This document shows, piece after piece, positions 7,452-16,461 of a stretch of DNA of 60,483 nucleotides. The DNA lies in NCBI GenBank assembly GCA_027451985.1, contig DAIDHS010000015.1, forward strand, positions 1-60,483. The letters run 5' to 3'. The position numbers and the translations under genes are program-made. A model generated the notes under the pieces. It saw only the letters and a program-made list of their open reading frames with translations, ran no database searches and had not been told where the DNA came from. This DNA comes from Elusimicrobiota bacterium (GTDB lineage Bacteria; Elusimicrobiota; Elusimicrobia; UBA1565; UBA9628). How positions within the stretch are numbered: position 1 is the first letter of the stretch; every line of letters begins with the position of its first letter.

Positions 7452-8665
7452 TTCGAATCCTAGCGTTGTCGGTTTTTCTGGCGGCGGGCTCCGCGTCCGC
7501 CCAGGCGCCCTTCGCGGCGCCGCAGCCGGCGGCACAGGCGTCCGCCGCGCCCAGCACGGCCGACTTGGCGGCCCGCGCGTCCGCGGTCGAGCCGCAGACG
7601 CCCACGCCCAAGCAAGCCTTAATTCGACGTTGGAACTTTCTTGAGGCCGCGGCAAAAAACGACGATTACTTTGGCGCTGAGTCCGCCATGGTCGACGATT
7701 TGAACCTCCTGATTTCCCAGAACCCGGCTTCTTTGGAGGCGGCGCAGGAGCGCTTTTTGGCCGCCTCTTTGGAAGAGCGCGAAGGGCTTCACGAGCAGGC
7801 GATGGTTGATCTCCTGCATCTGCTCTACGAGTTTCCTAACGCGGATGTCTCGATGCAGGCCCAGTCCATGTTCCAGGACATCGCCAAAAAGCGCCTGCCT
7901 GGCCGCTACAAAGGCGCCGTCGCGAACATCTCCCAGGCTTCTTCGGGCTTGTCCGCCGATGATCGGCTTGCGACGCTCATTCACCTTCTGGTCCAAAATT
8001 TCGGCGCCGAGCTCTATGGTCCGATCCGCGGGGAAATCCGGGGCTTCATGGCGCGGTTCCCGGATTATTCGGGAATGGACCGGGTGCAGTGGGATTTGGT
8101 GAACCTGGACGAGTCCGAAGGAAACAGCCGGGCCGCGCTGCTTGAAGCCCAGGAGTTCTTGGCTCTCTATCCTCGAAGCGCGCTCGCGGAGAAAGCCCAG
8201 TTCGAACTGGGCTCCCTCTACGCCCGGCTGGGGCTCTATCAGAAGGCGGTTGGCGCCTACCAAGCGTTTACCGCAGCCTATCCGCAGAGCCCAGACTCCG
8301 TTTCCGCGCTTTCTCAAATCGCCGCCATCTTCGCCGAACATTTGGATCAATACGAGATGGCGGTCAAGACCGACGAGATGATCGTTGCGCAAGTTTCCCA
8401 GGGCCGTCCGGCCGCCGAAGCGCTCTACCAGGAGGCGGGGCTCTACGACTGCCGCTTTTTGTTCTTCAGCTGCAAATTGGACGACCCGGCCAAGGCCTTG
8501 TCCGTCTACCAGCGCATCGTCAACACCGGAAATTTGGATTTCCTGGATCGGAAAGAGGCGGAGCGGGTGAGAAGCCGCATCAACGATTTGAGCAAGAGCG
8601 CGGCTAAGGCGCAGGCGCCGTCCCAGACGGCTCCTGCGGCCTCCGCCGGCGCGGGGGGGCAGTAG
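7448..8665 (+). CDS. Exported TPR-repeat protein
   Basis: A 405-residue secreted protein with a signal peptide ending A-S-A-Q-A (about residue 19) and an Ala/Pro-rich stretch. A long helical region contains tetratricopeptide-like repeats, clearest at F-L-A-L-Y-P-R-S-A-L-A-E-K-A-Q-F and A-Y-P-Q-S-P-D-S-V, similar to BamD/YbgF-type outer-envelope scaffolds. The start ATG overlaps the CBS stop (ATGA) and the end is one base from the next start. It is therefore sandwiched in the transsulfuration operon with no obvious metabolic role. The tail is Ala/Pro/Gly-rich. Function unknown. Confidence 0.7.
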   Translation: MIRILALSVFLAAGSASAQAPFAAPQPAAQASAAPSTADLAARASAVEPQTPTPKQALIRRWNFLEAAAKNDDYFGAESAMVDDLNLLISQNPASLEAAQERFLAASLEEREGLHEQAMVDLLHLLYEFPNADVSMQAQSMFQDIAKKRLPGRYKGAVANISQASSGLSADDRLATLIHLLVQNFGAELYGPIRGEIRGFMARFPDYSGMDRVQWDLVNLDESEGNSRAALLEAQEFLALYPRSALAEKAQFELGSLYARLGLYQKAVGAYQAFTAAYPQSPDSVSALSQIAAIFAEHLDQYEMAVKTDEMIVAQVSQGRPAAEALYQEAGLYDCRFLFFSCKLDDPAKALSVYQRIVNTGNLDFLDRKEAERVRSRINDLSKSAAKAQAPSQTAPAASAGAGGQ

Positions 8666-8666
8666 C

Positions 8667-9827
8667 ATGAGCACCGCGAAGAACGCCGGATTCTCCACTT
8701 TGGCAGTACACGCGGGGCAGGCGCCCGACTCCGCGACCGGCGCCGTGATGACTCCCATTTATCAAACTTCGACTTACGCCCAGGAGGCGCCCGGGCGACA
8801 TAAGGGTTTCGAGTATTCCAGAACTGGCAACCCGACCCGCGCGGCGCTTGAGGCCAATCTTGCGGCTCTGGAAGGCGCGCGCTTCGGCCTGTGCTTCTCC
8901 TCGGGCATGGGCGCCATCTCTTCCGTCATCATGACCTTGAGCGCCGGCGATCACGTGGTTTCCGGCAACGACGTCTACGGGGGGACCTACCGGGCCTTCA
9001 CCAAAGTCTTCTCACGCATGGGCATCGACTTCACCTTCGTGGACGCGACTGATTTGGGCGCCGTTGAGCGGGCCATGACGCCGCGTACCAAGCTGCTCTG
9101 GGTTGAGACGCCGTCCAACCCTCTTTTGCGCATCACGGACATCCGCAAGGCATGCGTATTAGCTAAGAAACACGGCGCTTTGGCGGCGGTGGACAATACC
9201 TTCGCGAGTCCTGCACTGCAGCAGCCCTTGGCTTTGGGCGCCGATTTGGTCGCTCACTCGACCACGAAATACCTGGGAGGGCACTCGGATGTGGTGGGAG
9301 GCTTCGTCGCCACCAGCGACCAAGCGCTTTACGAGAGGATTAAGTTCGTGCAGAACTCCGTGGGCGCCGTGCCAGGGCCCATGGACTGCTTTTTGGTTTT
9401 GCGCGGGACCAAGACCCTTCCCCTGCGCGTGCGGCGGCACTGTGAGAACGCCATGGCCGTGGCCAGGCACTTGAGCGCGCATCCTCAGGTTGCGCGGGTA
9501 TACTACCCCGGACTTCCCGGCCACCCGGGCCACCGCATTGCCAAGGCCCAGATGAAGGGCTTCGGCGGGATGATTTCCTTTGAGCTTAAGGGCGGTCTCG
9601 AGCGAGCCAAGAGGATGATTTCCGCGACCAATATCTTCGCGCTGGCCGAGAGCCTGGGGGGCGTCGAATCCCTCATCGGTCATCCCGCCACCATGACCCA
9701 CGCCGCGATTCCCCGCGGGGAGCGCCTGAAGTCGGGCTTGGCCGACGGGCTCATTCGTCTTTCCGTCGGCATCGAGGACGCGAAAGACTTGATCGCGGAT
9801 TTGGATCAGGCCGTGCGTAAGAGTTAG
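8667..9827 (+). CDS. Cystathionine gamma-lyase/synthase family enzyme
   Basis: A 386-residue fold-type I PLP enzyme of the Cys/Met metabolism family. Diagnostic segments are the N-terminal V-H-A-G, the Y-S-R-T-G-N-P-T motif that binds PLP phosphate from the neighbouring subunit, the S-S-G-M-G-A-I-S-S loop, the D-N-T-F-A-S-P strand and the PLP lysine in H-S-T-T-K-Y-L-G-G-H. The C-terminal S-L-G-G-V-E-S-L and R-L-S-V-G-I-E are also family hallmarks. Next to cystathionine beta-synthase, a gamma-lyase completing cysteine synthesis is the most likely role; gamma-synthase or methionine gamma-lyase activity remains possible. Confidence 0.88.
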   Translation: MSTAKNAGFSTLAVHAGQAPDSATGAVMTPIYQTSTYAQEAPGRHKGFEYSRTGNPTRAALEANLAALEGARFGLCFSSGMGAISSVIMTLSAGDHVVSGNDVYGGTYRAFTKVFSRMGIDFTFVDATDLGAVERAMTPRTKLLWVETPSNPLLRITDIRKACVLAKKHGALAAVDNTFASPALQQPLALGADLVAHSTTKYLGGHSDVVGGFVATSDQALYERIKFVQNSVGAVPGPMDCFLVLRGTKTLPLRVRRHCENAMAVARHLSAHPQVARVYYPGLPGHPGHRIAKAQMKGFGGMISFELKGGLERAKRMISATNIFALAESLGGVESLIGHPATMTHAAIPRGERLKSGLADGLIRLSVGIEDAKDLIADLDQAVRKS

Positions 9828-9840
9828 GCGGTTCGGCCTA
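9825..9840. terminator. Short hairpin between convergent genes
   Basis: TAGGC and GCCTA form a perfect 5-bp stem around a six-base loop, spanning the stops of the two converging genes. There is no T-run, so it is at best a weak bidirectional terminator. Confidence 0.25.
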
Positions 9841-12800
9841 GATTCCCAGTTCCTGCCGCACCTCTTCGGCTATTTTTTGGCGTTCCAATTCATCCGCGAC
9901 GCCTTCCGAGAGCCGACGGACAACCTCCGGGTAGATGGCGTTGAGCACGCTGGGAACGGCATAGCCCCCGAGCTGGCGCAAAGTTTCCCGCTTCCGATCG
10001 TTCATGGTCATGGGTTCGTGCGAAAAAACCCCGAAGTCGGCGACGAGCACCCCGCGCCCGTCCTTAGTCACGCGAATATTTTCGTCGTGCATGTCCGTAA
10101 AGCCTCCGGCGCCAAGGAACCCTGCTCCGGAACTTCCACTCCAGCCCATGCGGTGCAGGCGCACGGCGGCAACCGTGGCGTCCGTTGCGACCTGCCGCAG
10201 GACGTCGTCAAAAGATATTTTCTTCTCGGCCGCGATGGCCTGCATGAGCGGCGCCGCGTGCTTGAAGCGTTCTCCGTCGCCATAGCTGAAAAGCAGCAGG
10301 CCTAAAGGAATTTTATCGCCGTAGCTCATATTCTTGCCGTAGAGCCGGACTTTGCCGGTAAACTGACCGAAGTAGATGGGCTTGACTACCCCGGGGTCTT
10401 GGGGACTCTTCTCCCACAGATCCTTGGCCACCGTGAAGTTTTCCGGTTCGATGTAGGCCCGATCCGCATTTTGCCCGGGCATCTTAAGCTCGACGGCGAA
10501 AACCCCTTGCGCGTCTTCGACGTAGATGATGTGGCGGCGGAAGCTTGAACTCACGGGAGCGATGCGGAGTTCCTTGTATTGGAAGACGGCCTGGTGTTCT
10601 TGGGCCCATGCCAGCGGCGTGTCTCCGCCGGCGAAGTGCCCGGCATGGTTAAGATCGTAATGGTAGGTTAGGCGAAGGAAGCTTAGAGCCATCAGAAATT
10701 TCGGAAGGCGCTGGGGGTCCGAAAGCAGAGCCCAAAGCGTCGGCATTCTCGTGCGGATTTGGTCTTGGCTTTCCTCGTTGAGCCAAGATTGAGCCCCGGG
10801 AATCGGGGTCAACTCGTCTTGAGCGGAAGACTTGAAAATTTTATTCCACCAGGCTTTGGCACCGCGGATCGCGGGCGCCTCAGAGGCATTCCCAGAGATG
10901 TTCTTAGTGAGCGCGCTCCAAAACGACTGCGCCCAGCGGCGATTGCCCGCGACCGCCGCGGCGGCTAATTTTTGCGTACGCCGCTCGGAGAGCGATCCGA
11001 TTTTGGCCGCCACGGCGTCAATGACCGGGGGAGAGAGGCCGGAATGATCGGCGATGGGATCGCGCTGGTTTTCTCGAACGGCGGAATCCATGGAAAAGTC
11101 GAACACGGCGGGAGCTCTCGAGACGAATCCTCCGTCGAGCATGCCCAGAACGTAAATTGCGCCGCTCTTGGACGGGCTCAAGGCGACGACGTTGCGCCCC
11201 GAGGCCGCCATGGGAAAGGTGATTGATTTTTCCTCGTCCGTGACCCTTCCCTCCGGGTCGGCCGAGAAAATTTCGTAGCGCCGGGCGTCGCGGTCATAGC
11301 CCAGCAAGGTCTGGTCGGCCGGATTGAAAATCAAGGTTTCGATGGGGTGGGAGGTTGGGGTTTCGGGTCCCTGCGACAGGACTCCGCCTTGGGAAAGGTT
11401 CCAGGCCGCGATGCTTTTACCGTCGGCGTTGGCGAGATAGAGGATGGATCGTCCCTCATCGTAGGCGGCTCCCGACCAGGAGTCCGGCGCCCGGATTTCG
11501 GAGCGAAGCTCGGGGGATTGCGCGGAAAGGTTCAATATCTCCGCGTTTTCGCCGCCGACCACGATGAGGTTGCGGCTTGTCGCGTCATAAAACGTTCCCA
11601 GCGCGTCGGCCGGGCCGGAGAAGCTCATCCTCTGCTCGGCCTTCCCTATTTTGCCGTCTTGATCTACGGGGCGTTTTTCAAGCGCGTACTCGCGGCCGGT
11701 ATGGCCCACCAAGATGACGGAGCGCTCAGCCTCGTTGTAATGGACTCCGGTCAGGGTCCCTCCGGAGAAGTCTAGATTCTGATCGCGATCGGAAATGCCG
11801 CCCTTGGATTGGATGGCACGGACTATGACGCCGCTGCCGAGAGATTGCTGGAGAAAGATCGCGCCCAGGCCCGGGGCGGCGAAAACCGATTTCGCGGCTC
11901 TGTCCAGCATGGTGATGCGTTCAACCGAGGCCGCTCCTTCTCCGGAGCGGCCCCGCAGGGCCCGCTCAAGCTTGGAGAATTTTTTGAGCCAGCGGGCTTG
12001 AAAAGCCGCCACCGCTTCTTCGGCCGTGGCGGAAGAGCCGGCGCCGAGTCCGTTTCTCCCGGATTCTTGGGAAGAAAGCCTTAGGGGTTCGGCGATCCCC
12101 TCTTCTAGGTGCTTTCTGAGCAGGAGTCGGACCAGGCCGTCGACGGCACCGGTCTCGCTTTGTTTGCCGAATCCCAGGGCATTCCTGATTTCTCCGGAGA
12201 GCAACACCAGAGCGGAGCCGCCTCTTTTCGCGGGCGGCTCTTGTGAAATGTGGACACTTTGAAATGGGATGTCAATGCCGCGGCTCTTAAGGTAATTTGC
12301 GGCGCGCATGAGGCCGGACGCCTCTTCCCCGGGATGAGCGGCCGTCCAATCTCCCGAGGGCGAGCGTTTGAGAAGGATGCCATCGTTGTCAAAGAGCGTG
12401 CCGAGGCTGGCCGGAAGGTTGCGGCCGGCTTCGATGGCGCTTAAAGAGCGGGCGTTCGCTATTTTTTTGAAGTCTTTCCTGACGGCGGTGCCCGGGGCCC
12501 GTCCTTGAACGGCCGGGAGGATGCCCTGTTCTGCCGTTTCGTGCGACCTTGAGCCGCCCGGAGCCGTTTCTTGAACAGGCTGCGGCGCGGCCGCAGGTTG
12601 CGTGCTCGGCTGTTCAGCCCGCCGCGCCGGCACGGCGGGCTGGGGCAATCCAGGAACTGCTTCGGGCAGGGCCGCGGCCGGCGCAGCAAGGCTTGTCGGG
12701 AGCGCGGCGGCGGGCTCTCGCCCAAGGTCGATGTCGCCTAAAAAGGGTTGCGTAAAGTCTGCTTGCGGAAGAAGCGGAGCTGCAAGATTGGAAATTGCGG

Positions 12801-12939
12801 AGGGAGCTCCGATGGAAATTCCGGAGGCCTCCGTTGCTTGCTGGGAGCCTTCCTGCTGAGCCGCAGCCGCGCCCGGATAGAGAAGGAAAAAGAGCGCGGC
12901 GGCCGCCAAAATTCGCCGTTGCGGATGGAGGCTGTTCAC
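9838..12939 (-). CDS. Exported protein with beta-propeller and kinase-like C-terminal domain
   Basis: A 1033-residue protein with a signal peptide (about residues 1-27, ending A-A-A-A-Q-Q), then a long Ala/Pro/Gln-rich low-complexity region (to about 150) and an unassigned alpha/beta domain (150-340). Next are at least five blade-like repeats (about 385-615; strands such as S-V-I-L-V-G and N-L-I-V-V-G) suggesting a beta-propeller. The last 240 residues have the motif order of a protein-kinase fold: a strand ending V-E-L-K819, a helix with E831/E833, the catalytic-loop-like D949-M-H-D-E-N954, and D968-F-G. The D-x-H-x-E-N form resembles aminoglycoside-kinase and LanM-dehydratase kinase-like folds more than HRD kinases. 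Secreted; substrate unknown. The GTG start lies six bases after TATACT. No close family recognised. Confidence 0.6.
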   Translation of the reverse strand: MNSLHPQRRILAAAALFFLLYPGAAAAQQEGSQQATEASGISIGAPSAISNLAAPLLPQADFTQPFLGDIDLGREPAAALPTSLAAPAAALPEAVPGLPQPAVPARRAEQPSTQPAAAPQPVQETAPGGSRSHETAEQGILPAVQGRAPGTAVRKDFKKIANARSLSAIEAGRNLPASLGTLFDNDGILLKRSPSGDWTAAHPGEEASGLMRAANYLKSRGIDIPFQSVHISQEPPAKRGGSALVLLSGEIRNALGFGKQSETGAVDGLVRLLLRKHLEEGIAEPLRLSSQESGRNGLGAGSSATAEEAVAAFQARWLKKFSKLERALRGRSGEGAASVERITMLDRAAKSVFAAPGLGAIFLQQSLGSGVIVRAIQSKGGISDRDQNLDFSGGTLTGVHYNEAERSVILVGHTGREYALEKRPVDQDGKIGKAEQRMSFSGPADALGTFYDATSRNLIVVGGENAEILNLSAQSPELRSEIRAPDSWSGAAYDEGRSILYLANADGKSIAAWNLSQGGVLSQGPETPTSHPIETLIFNPADQTLLGYDRDARRYEIFSADPEGRVTDEEKSITFPMAASGRNVVALSPSKSGAIYVLGMLDGGFVSRAPAVFDFSMDSAVRENQRDPIADHSGLSPPVIDAVAAKIGSLSERRTQKLAAAAVAGNRRWAQSFWSALTKNISGNASEAPAIRGAKAWWNKIFKSSAQDELTPIPGAQSWLNEESQDQIRTRMPTLWALLSDPQRLPKFLMALSFLRLTYHYDLNHAGHFAGGDTPLAWAQEHQAVFQYKELRIAPVSSSFRRHIIYVEDAQGVFAVELKMPGQNADRAYIEPENFTVAKDLWEKSPQDPGVVKPIYFGQFTGKVRLYGKNMSYGDKIPLGLLLFSYGDGERFKHAAPLMQAIAAEKKISFDDVLRQVATDATVAAVRLHRMGWSGSSGAGFLGAGGFTDMHDENIRVTKDGRGVLVADFGVFSHEPMTMNDRKRETLRQLGGYAVPSVLNAIYPEVVRRLSEGVADELERQKIAEEVRQELGI

Positions 12940-12945
12940 GCCCGA

Positions 12946-12974
12946 AGTATAGACGGAAAATCCAGCGAAGGCAA
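12946..12974 (-). promoter_or_regulatory. Promoter of the exported kinase-like gene, leaderless type
   Basis: On the minus strand TTGCCT, a 17-base spacer and TATACT end six bases before the GTG at 12939. Transcription would begin at the start codon itself. No ribosome-binding site is present. Confidence 0.6.
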
Positions 12975-13096
12975 GGGCCTTAAATTATAAGGCCGCGGTT
13001 GAGACGTCCCAGGATTCCATCTCTCTTGACGGATAGGGCGCTAGAAGAGCGCGGCCGCGCCGGCCGATAAGGTGTAGCGCCCGCACATCGTCGGCT

Positions 13097-13411
13097 TCAG
13101 CGCGCTGGAGCGAGTTTGACGCCTTCCTTGATAAGCATGCGCCGCTTGGTCGCGACGCCGCCCTTGGCGCTATAACCCGTCAGGCGCCCGTCCGCGCCTA
13201 CCACGCGGTGGCAGGGGATGGCCGGCGCGAAAGGATTCTTGCCCAGGGCTTGGCCCACCGCGCGGGCGGACTTGGGCTTGCCGATGCGTCTGGCGATCCA
13301 GCCGTAGGTGCGCACTTGGCCTTTGGGAATTTGCGCGCAGGCGCGCCAAACGGCTTGGTAAAATGGGGGGTAGTCCTTCATTTTTTCCGCAATAACGGCG
13401 GGGATTTTCAT
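13097..13411 (-). CDS. MGMT/Ogt-type methyltransferase, catalytic domain only
   Basis: A 104-residue protein consisting only of the C-terminal DNA-binding and active-site domain of O6-alkylguanine-DNA alkyltransferases. The active-site cysteine is kept in P-C-H-R-V-V, and the recognition helix carries S-A-R-A-V-G-Q-A-L-G-K-N-P. The N-terminal ribonuclease-H-like domain of full Ogt/Ada-C (about 160-180 residues) is absent. Because Cys rather than Trp occupies the active site, true alkyl transfer is possible. Alkyltransferase-like proteins of the same length are the alternative. GGAGG precedes the ATG. It follows anmK by 14 bases and is probably co-transcribed with it. Confidence 0.85.
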   Translation of the reverse strand: MKIPAVIAEKMKDYPPFYQAVWRACAQIPKGQVRTYGWIARRIGKPKSARAVGQALGKNPFAPAIPCHRVVGADGRLTGYSAKGGVATKRRMLIKEGVKLAPAR

Positions 13412-13425
13412 GGTGCCTCCGGGCT

Positions 13426-14532
13426 CTAGGCCGGGATTATTTTACCTAATACGCGCGGGCCCCGGGCGCCGGTGGCCTTGGGACAGTTGTTGGGCAGGCG
13501 ATGGGCGGCGCGCCAGGCCAGCCACGCGAAGGCCGCGGCTTCCTTGGCCATGACGGGGATGCCGCAGCGGTCTAAAGGCGCGACGCGCACGGGAGCCAGC
13601 GCCTCGGCCAGACGGCGCATCAGCACGGGGTTCTTCGCACCGCCGCCGCTGACGACGGCCGTGGAGAGGCCCCTCGGCCCGAAGCGCCGGTAGGCTTGGG
13701 CGATGGAGCGCGCGGTAAACCAGGAGAGGGTCGCCAGCACGTCTGGGAGTTTCCGCGGCGTCACGGTCTTGAAGTGGCGGCGCAGGAATTCGGAGCCGAA
13801 GAGATTCTTGTCGATGGACTTGGGCGGTTTTTGCCGGAAGTAGGGGTGCTCCAGCATGCGGACGAGAATTTTCTCATCGACCCGGCCGCGCGCGGCCAAG
13901 CGTCCGCCCGCGTCCATCTCCAATCGTCCTTGTCCGCCCAGCCGCGCGGCCAAATCCATGAGCGCGTTGCCCGGGCCGGTGTCGAAGGAAGCCGTCAAGC
14001 CGCGCGGGCCGATGAAAGTGACGTTGGCCACGCCGCCGATGTTCTGCACGGCGGTCGGCCGTCCCCCGCGCCGCGCGAAGAGAAACTCGTCGAAGGCGGC
14101 GACTAGCGGCGCGCCTTGACCGCCCGCCGCCATGTCGCGGGGCCGGAAGTCGGCCACAACCGGGAGTCCCGTCGCTTCCGCGATGAAGGAGGGCTCGCCG
14201 ATTTGAAGGGTGTTGGCGGGAGCGGCGTCCGGCCCGTGCCAGAGGGTTTGCCCGTGCGAGCCAATGATGGCTGGCCTTCGGCGTCCTTTAAGAAATTCCC
14301 GGGCCGCCGCGGCGAAGGCCAGGCCTACTTCATAATTTAACCGGGAAATTTCCGCGAGGGGAAGATCCGCGGCGCTTAAAATCCTGCGCTTGAGCGTGGG
14401 CGCGAACGGGTAGGTTTTAAAGGCCAGGACCCGGACGCTCCTCCCGGAAAAGCGGCAGAGGGCGGCCGTGATGCCGTCGGCCGAGGTGCCGGACATGAGT
14501 CCTAGGGCCAGCGAGGCGTTCGTGCGTGGCAC
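13426..14532 (-). CDS. anmK: Anhydro-N-acetylmuramic acid kinase
   Basis: A 368-residue ASKHA-fold sugar kinase that phosphorylates 1,6-anhydro-MurNAc during peptidoglycan recycling. The N-terminal G-L-M-S-G-T-S-A-D-G-I is the family signature; G-S-H-G-Q-T-L-W-H, V-V-A-D-F-R-P-R-D, Q-N-I-G-G-V-A-N and D-T-G-P-G-N-A-L-M-D are further AnmK blocks, and V-V-S-G-G-G-A-K-N is the second nucleotide loop. Length is typical. Translation starts at a GTG, seven bases after an extended -10 (TGA-TATACT), without a ribosome-binding site. No other recycling genes are adjacent. Confidence 0.93.
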   Translation of the reverse strand: MPRTNASLALGLMSGTSADGITAALCRFSGRSVRVLAFKTYPFAPTLKRRILSAADLPLAEISRLNYEVGLAFAAAAREFLKGRRRPAIIGSHGQTLWHGPDAAPANTLQIGEPSFIAEATGLPVVADFRPRDMAAGGQGAPLVAAFDEFLFARRGGRPTAVQNIGGVANVTFIGPRGLTASFDTGPGNALMDLAARLGGQGRLEMDAGGRLAARGRVDEKILVRMLEHPYFRQKPPKSIDKNLFGSEFLRRHFKTVTPRKLPDVLATLSWFTARSIAQAYRRFGPRGLSTAVVSGGGAKNPVLMRRLAEALAPVRVAPLDRCGIPVMAKEAAAFAWLAWRAAHRLPNNCPKATGARGPRVLGKIIPA

Positions 14533-14539
14533 GGGCTTG

Positions 14540-14548
14540 AGTATATCA
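14540..14548 (-). promoter_or_regulatory. Extended -10 promoter of anmK-ogt, leaderless type
   Basis: Minus-strand TGA-TATACT ends seven bases before the GTG start at 14532. No good -35 is visible, as expected for an extended -10 element. Confidence 0.55.
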
Positions 14549-14592
14549 AAAGGGCGCGGAACCTTCCGGGGGCCCCGGTCGTAATCCTGGCG

Positions 14593-16461
14593 ATGCCGAC
14601 ATGCTATCTGCGGCGCCCGCTGTTTTTGGCCCTGGCCGCCTACCTGGCGGCCCTGTGCGTGCTGCGTGCGGCCGGATTTTTCGCTCTCCGGCCAGACGCC
14701 CGCCTCGCGGCCATGGCCGGACGGCGCGCAATTCTCGATGCGGAGGTTCTCGCCGCGCCCGGAGAAGACTACCGAGGCCTGAAAGTCGATATCCGCCTGA
14801 TTTCGTTGAACGGGGCGCCCGCCCCGCCCCAGCGGGCGATCGCCTACTTCCCGTGGTTCTTCTCGCGCGAGGGCTTCCTGCGTCCCGGAGAAACGGCGCG
14901 CTTTTTCGGACGGCTTGCGGCGCCGCAGCCGGCGCGCAACCCCGGAGGCTTCGATGAGCGGGCGTTCCTTGCCGAGCGCGGTGCGTGCTGGGTGTTTTGG
15001 GCCGAGGATTTCGAGCGGCTGCCGCTTCCGGTGCCCTTCCGGCGCCTTCCTTTATATTGGGCCCAGGCGCTCCGCGAAAAAATGCAGGAGGCATACTACG
15101 CGACCTTAGAGGCCAGGAAGGCGCACGTCCTCTCCGGACTGATGTTCGGAGACAAGGGGCGGCTCGAACCCGATCTCTACGCCGCCGTTCAGGACGCCGG
15201 CGTCATGCATCTCTTAGTGCCTTCCGGAGCCAAGGTGGCGCTGGTGCTCTTGTTCGCGGCGTGGCTTCTCTCGGCTCTAGGCGTTTCCCGCGCGCCGAGG
15301 TTTTGCGGCGCGGCCCTGGCCGCCGGGTTCTACACCCTCATGGTCGGGGCGTCCGCTCCCTACGTGCGGGCCTACGGCTGCGCCCTGGCGTACTACGGCG
15401 CCGTGCTGCTCGACCGCGACGCGGGGGTCTTCCAGGGTCTCGTCCTTTCGGCCTGGGCCATCCTTCTTTGGGACCCGCGCTCCCTGTTCTCGCTCGGCTT
15501 TGAGATGACTTACCTCGCCATGCTGGGCCTCTCGGCCGCGGACGCCTGGGGGGCGAGGCTGGGCGCAGGATTTTCCGCGCGTTCGCCCTCTCGGCGGCTG
15601 CTACGCAATGCGGCCGCCACTGCCGCGGTGGAACTTATGCTCTGGCCGGTCTTCGCAGGGGTCTTTGGACGCGGCTCCGTTTTGGGGAGCGCGGCTAATC
15701 TTGTGCTCATTCCCTGCGCCGGAGGCCTCATGGCCGGGGGGCTCGTCTTGGGCGCGGCGTTCATGGCGGGATGGACGCCATTCATCCGCGCGGCGGCTTG
15801 GGCGGTGTCCCTGGGCCTGGGGGCTTTCTGCAAGGCGTGTTTTCTTTTCTCCGTCCTGCCGTTTTCGGCCTCGGCTCTTTTTCCCATGAGCGCGTGCTCC
15901 GTGATCGCCTACTACACTGTGGCCATGGCGTTTCTTTTCGCTTGGCCCAGGCATGCGCGCGCTGCGGTTTTGGGTGCGGCCGCCGGGATTTGGGCGGTAG
16001 GCGCCTTGTGGAGCGCCGCGTCAGGGCCCGGCTTGCGCGCGGTTTACTTATGGCCGCCGAGCTCGGGCCTTGGCGCGGTTGAGACCGAAGGACGGACGGT
16101 GGTTTTCGGCGCTGCGGCGCCCGGGCGTTCTTTGGACGGGCTCCTAAAGACGTGGCGCCTGGGTCGTCCGGATGAGATCGTGCTGGCGGAAGATGCGCCC
16201 GCCTCCGCGGAGGCCGCGTGGCGGGCGCGCTTTTCGGGAGTCCGCCTCCGCCGCGCCCGCGGCCCGTGGCGCCTGTGCGCGCGGGAAGTCTGCGCGGGCT
16301 TCGCCCCCGCGTCTTTCCAAGTCGGCCGTCGGCAATTTGATATAATCGCTTCTCTTCTCAAAGGGCGCGCGGTTGAAATCGAAATTCATGGGCAAGCCGT
16401 CGGTTACGAGGACTCTTCCGGGGTCTCAACGCATCTCCTCGGCCGTCCTTTTCTACAATGA
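14593..16461 (+). CDS. comEC: ComEC/Rec2-like DNA-uptake channel lacking the nuclease domain
   Basis: A 622-residue polytopic membrane protein. The N-terminal part (about 45-130) resembles the ComEC OB-fold region, with F-L-R-P-G-E and N-P-G-G-F-D-E-R-A. The competence domain follows, with the H-L-L-V-P-S-G segment (usually H-L-x-A-I-S-G) at about residue 205 and many hydrophobic helices to about 480. The C-terminal metallo-beta-lactamase domain is not present in recognisable form: no H-x-H-x-D-H, only a stump with G-A-V-E-T-E-G-R-T-V-V-F-G. ComEC normally translocates single-stranded DNA, here perhaps with the type IV pilus. The end overlaps nadK by about 89 bases. Start ATG chosen at the first hydrophobic segment. 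Confidence 0.75.
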   Translation: MPTCYLRRPLFLALAAYLAALCVLRAAGFFALRPDARLAAMAGRRAILDAEVLAAPGEDYRGLKVDIRLISLNGAPAPPQRAIAYFPWFFSREGFLRPGETARFFGRLAAPQPARNPGGFDERAFLAERGACWVFWAEDFERLPLPVPFRRLPLYWAQALREKMQEAYYATLEARKAHVLSGLMFGDKGRLEPDLYAAVQDAGVMHLLVPSGAKVALVLLFAAWLLSALGVSRAPRFCGAALAAGFYTLMVGASAPYVRAYGCALAYYGAVLLDRDAGVFQGLVLSAWAILLWDPRSLFSLGFEMTYLAMLGLSAADAWGARLGAGFSARSPSRRLLRNAAATAAVELMLWPVFAGVFGRGSVLGSAANLVLIPCAGGLMAGGLVLGAAFMAGWTPFIRAAAWAVSLGLGAFCKACFLFSVLPFSASALFPMSACSVIAYYTVAMAFLFAWPRHARAAVLGAAAGIWAVGALWSAASGPGLRAVYLWPPSSGLGAVETEGRTVVFGAAAPGRSLDGLLKTWRLGRPDEIVLAEDAPASAEAAWRARFSGVRLRRARGPWRLCAREVCAGFAPASFQVGRRQFDIIASLLKGRAVEIEIHGQAVGYEDSSGVSTHLLGRPFLQ

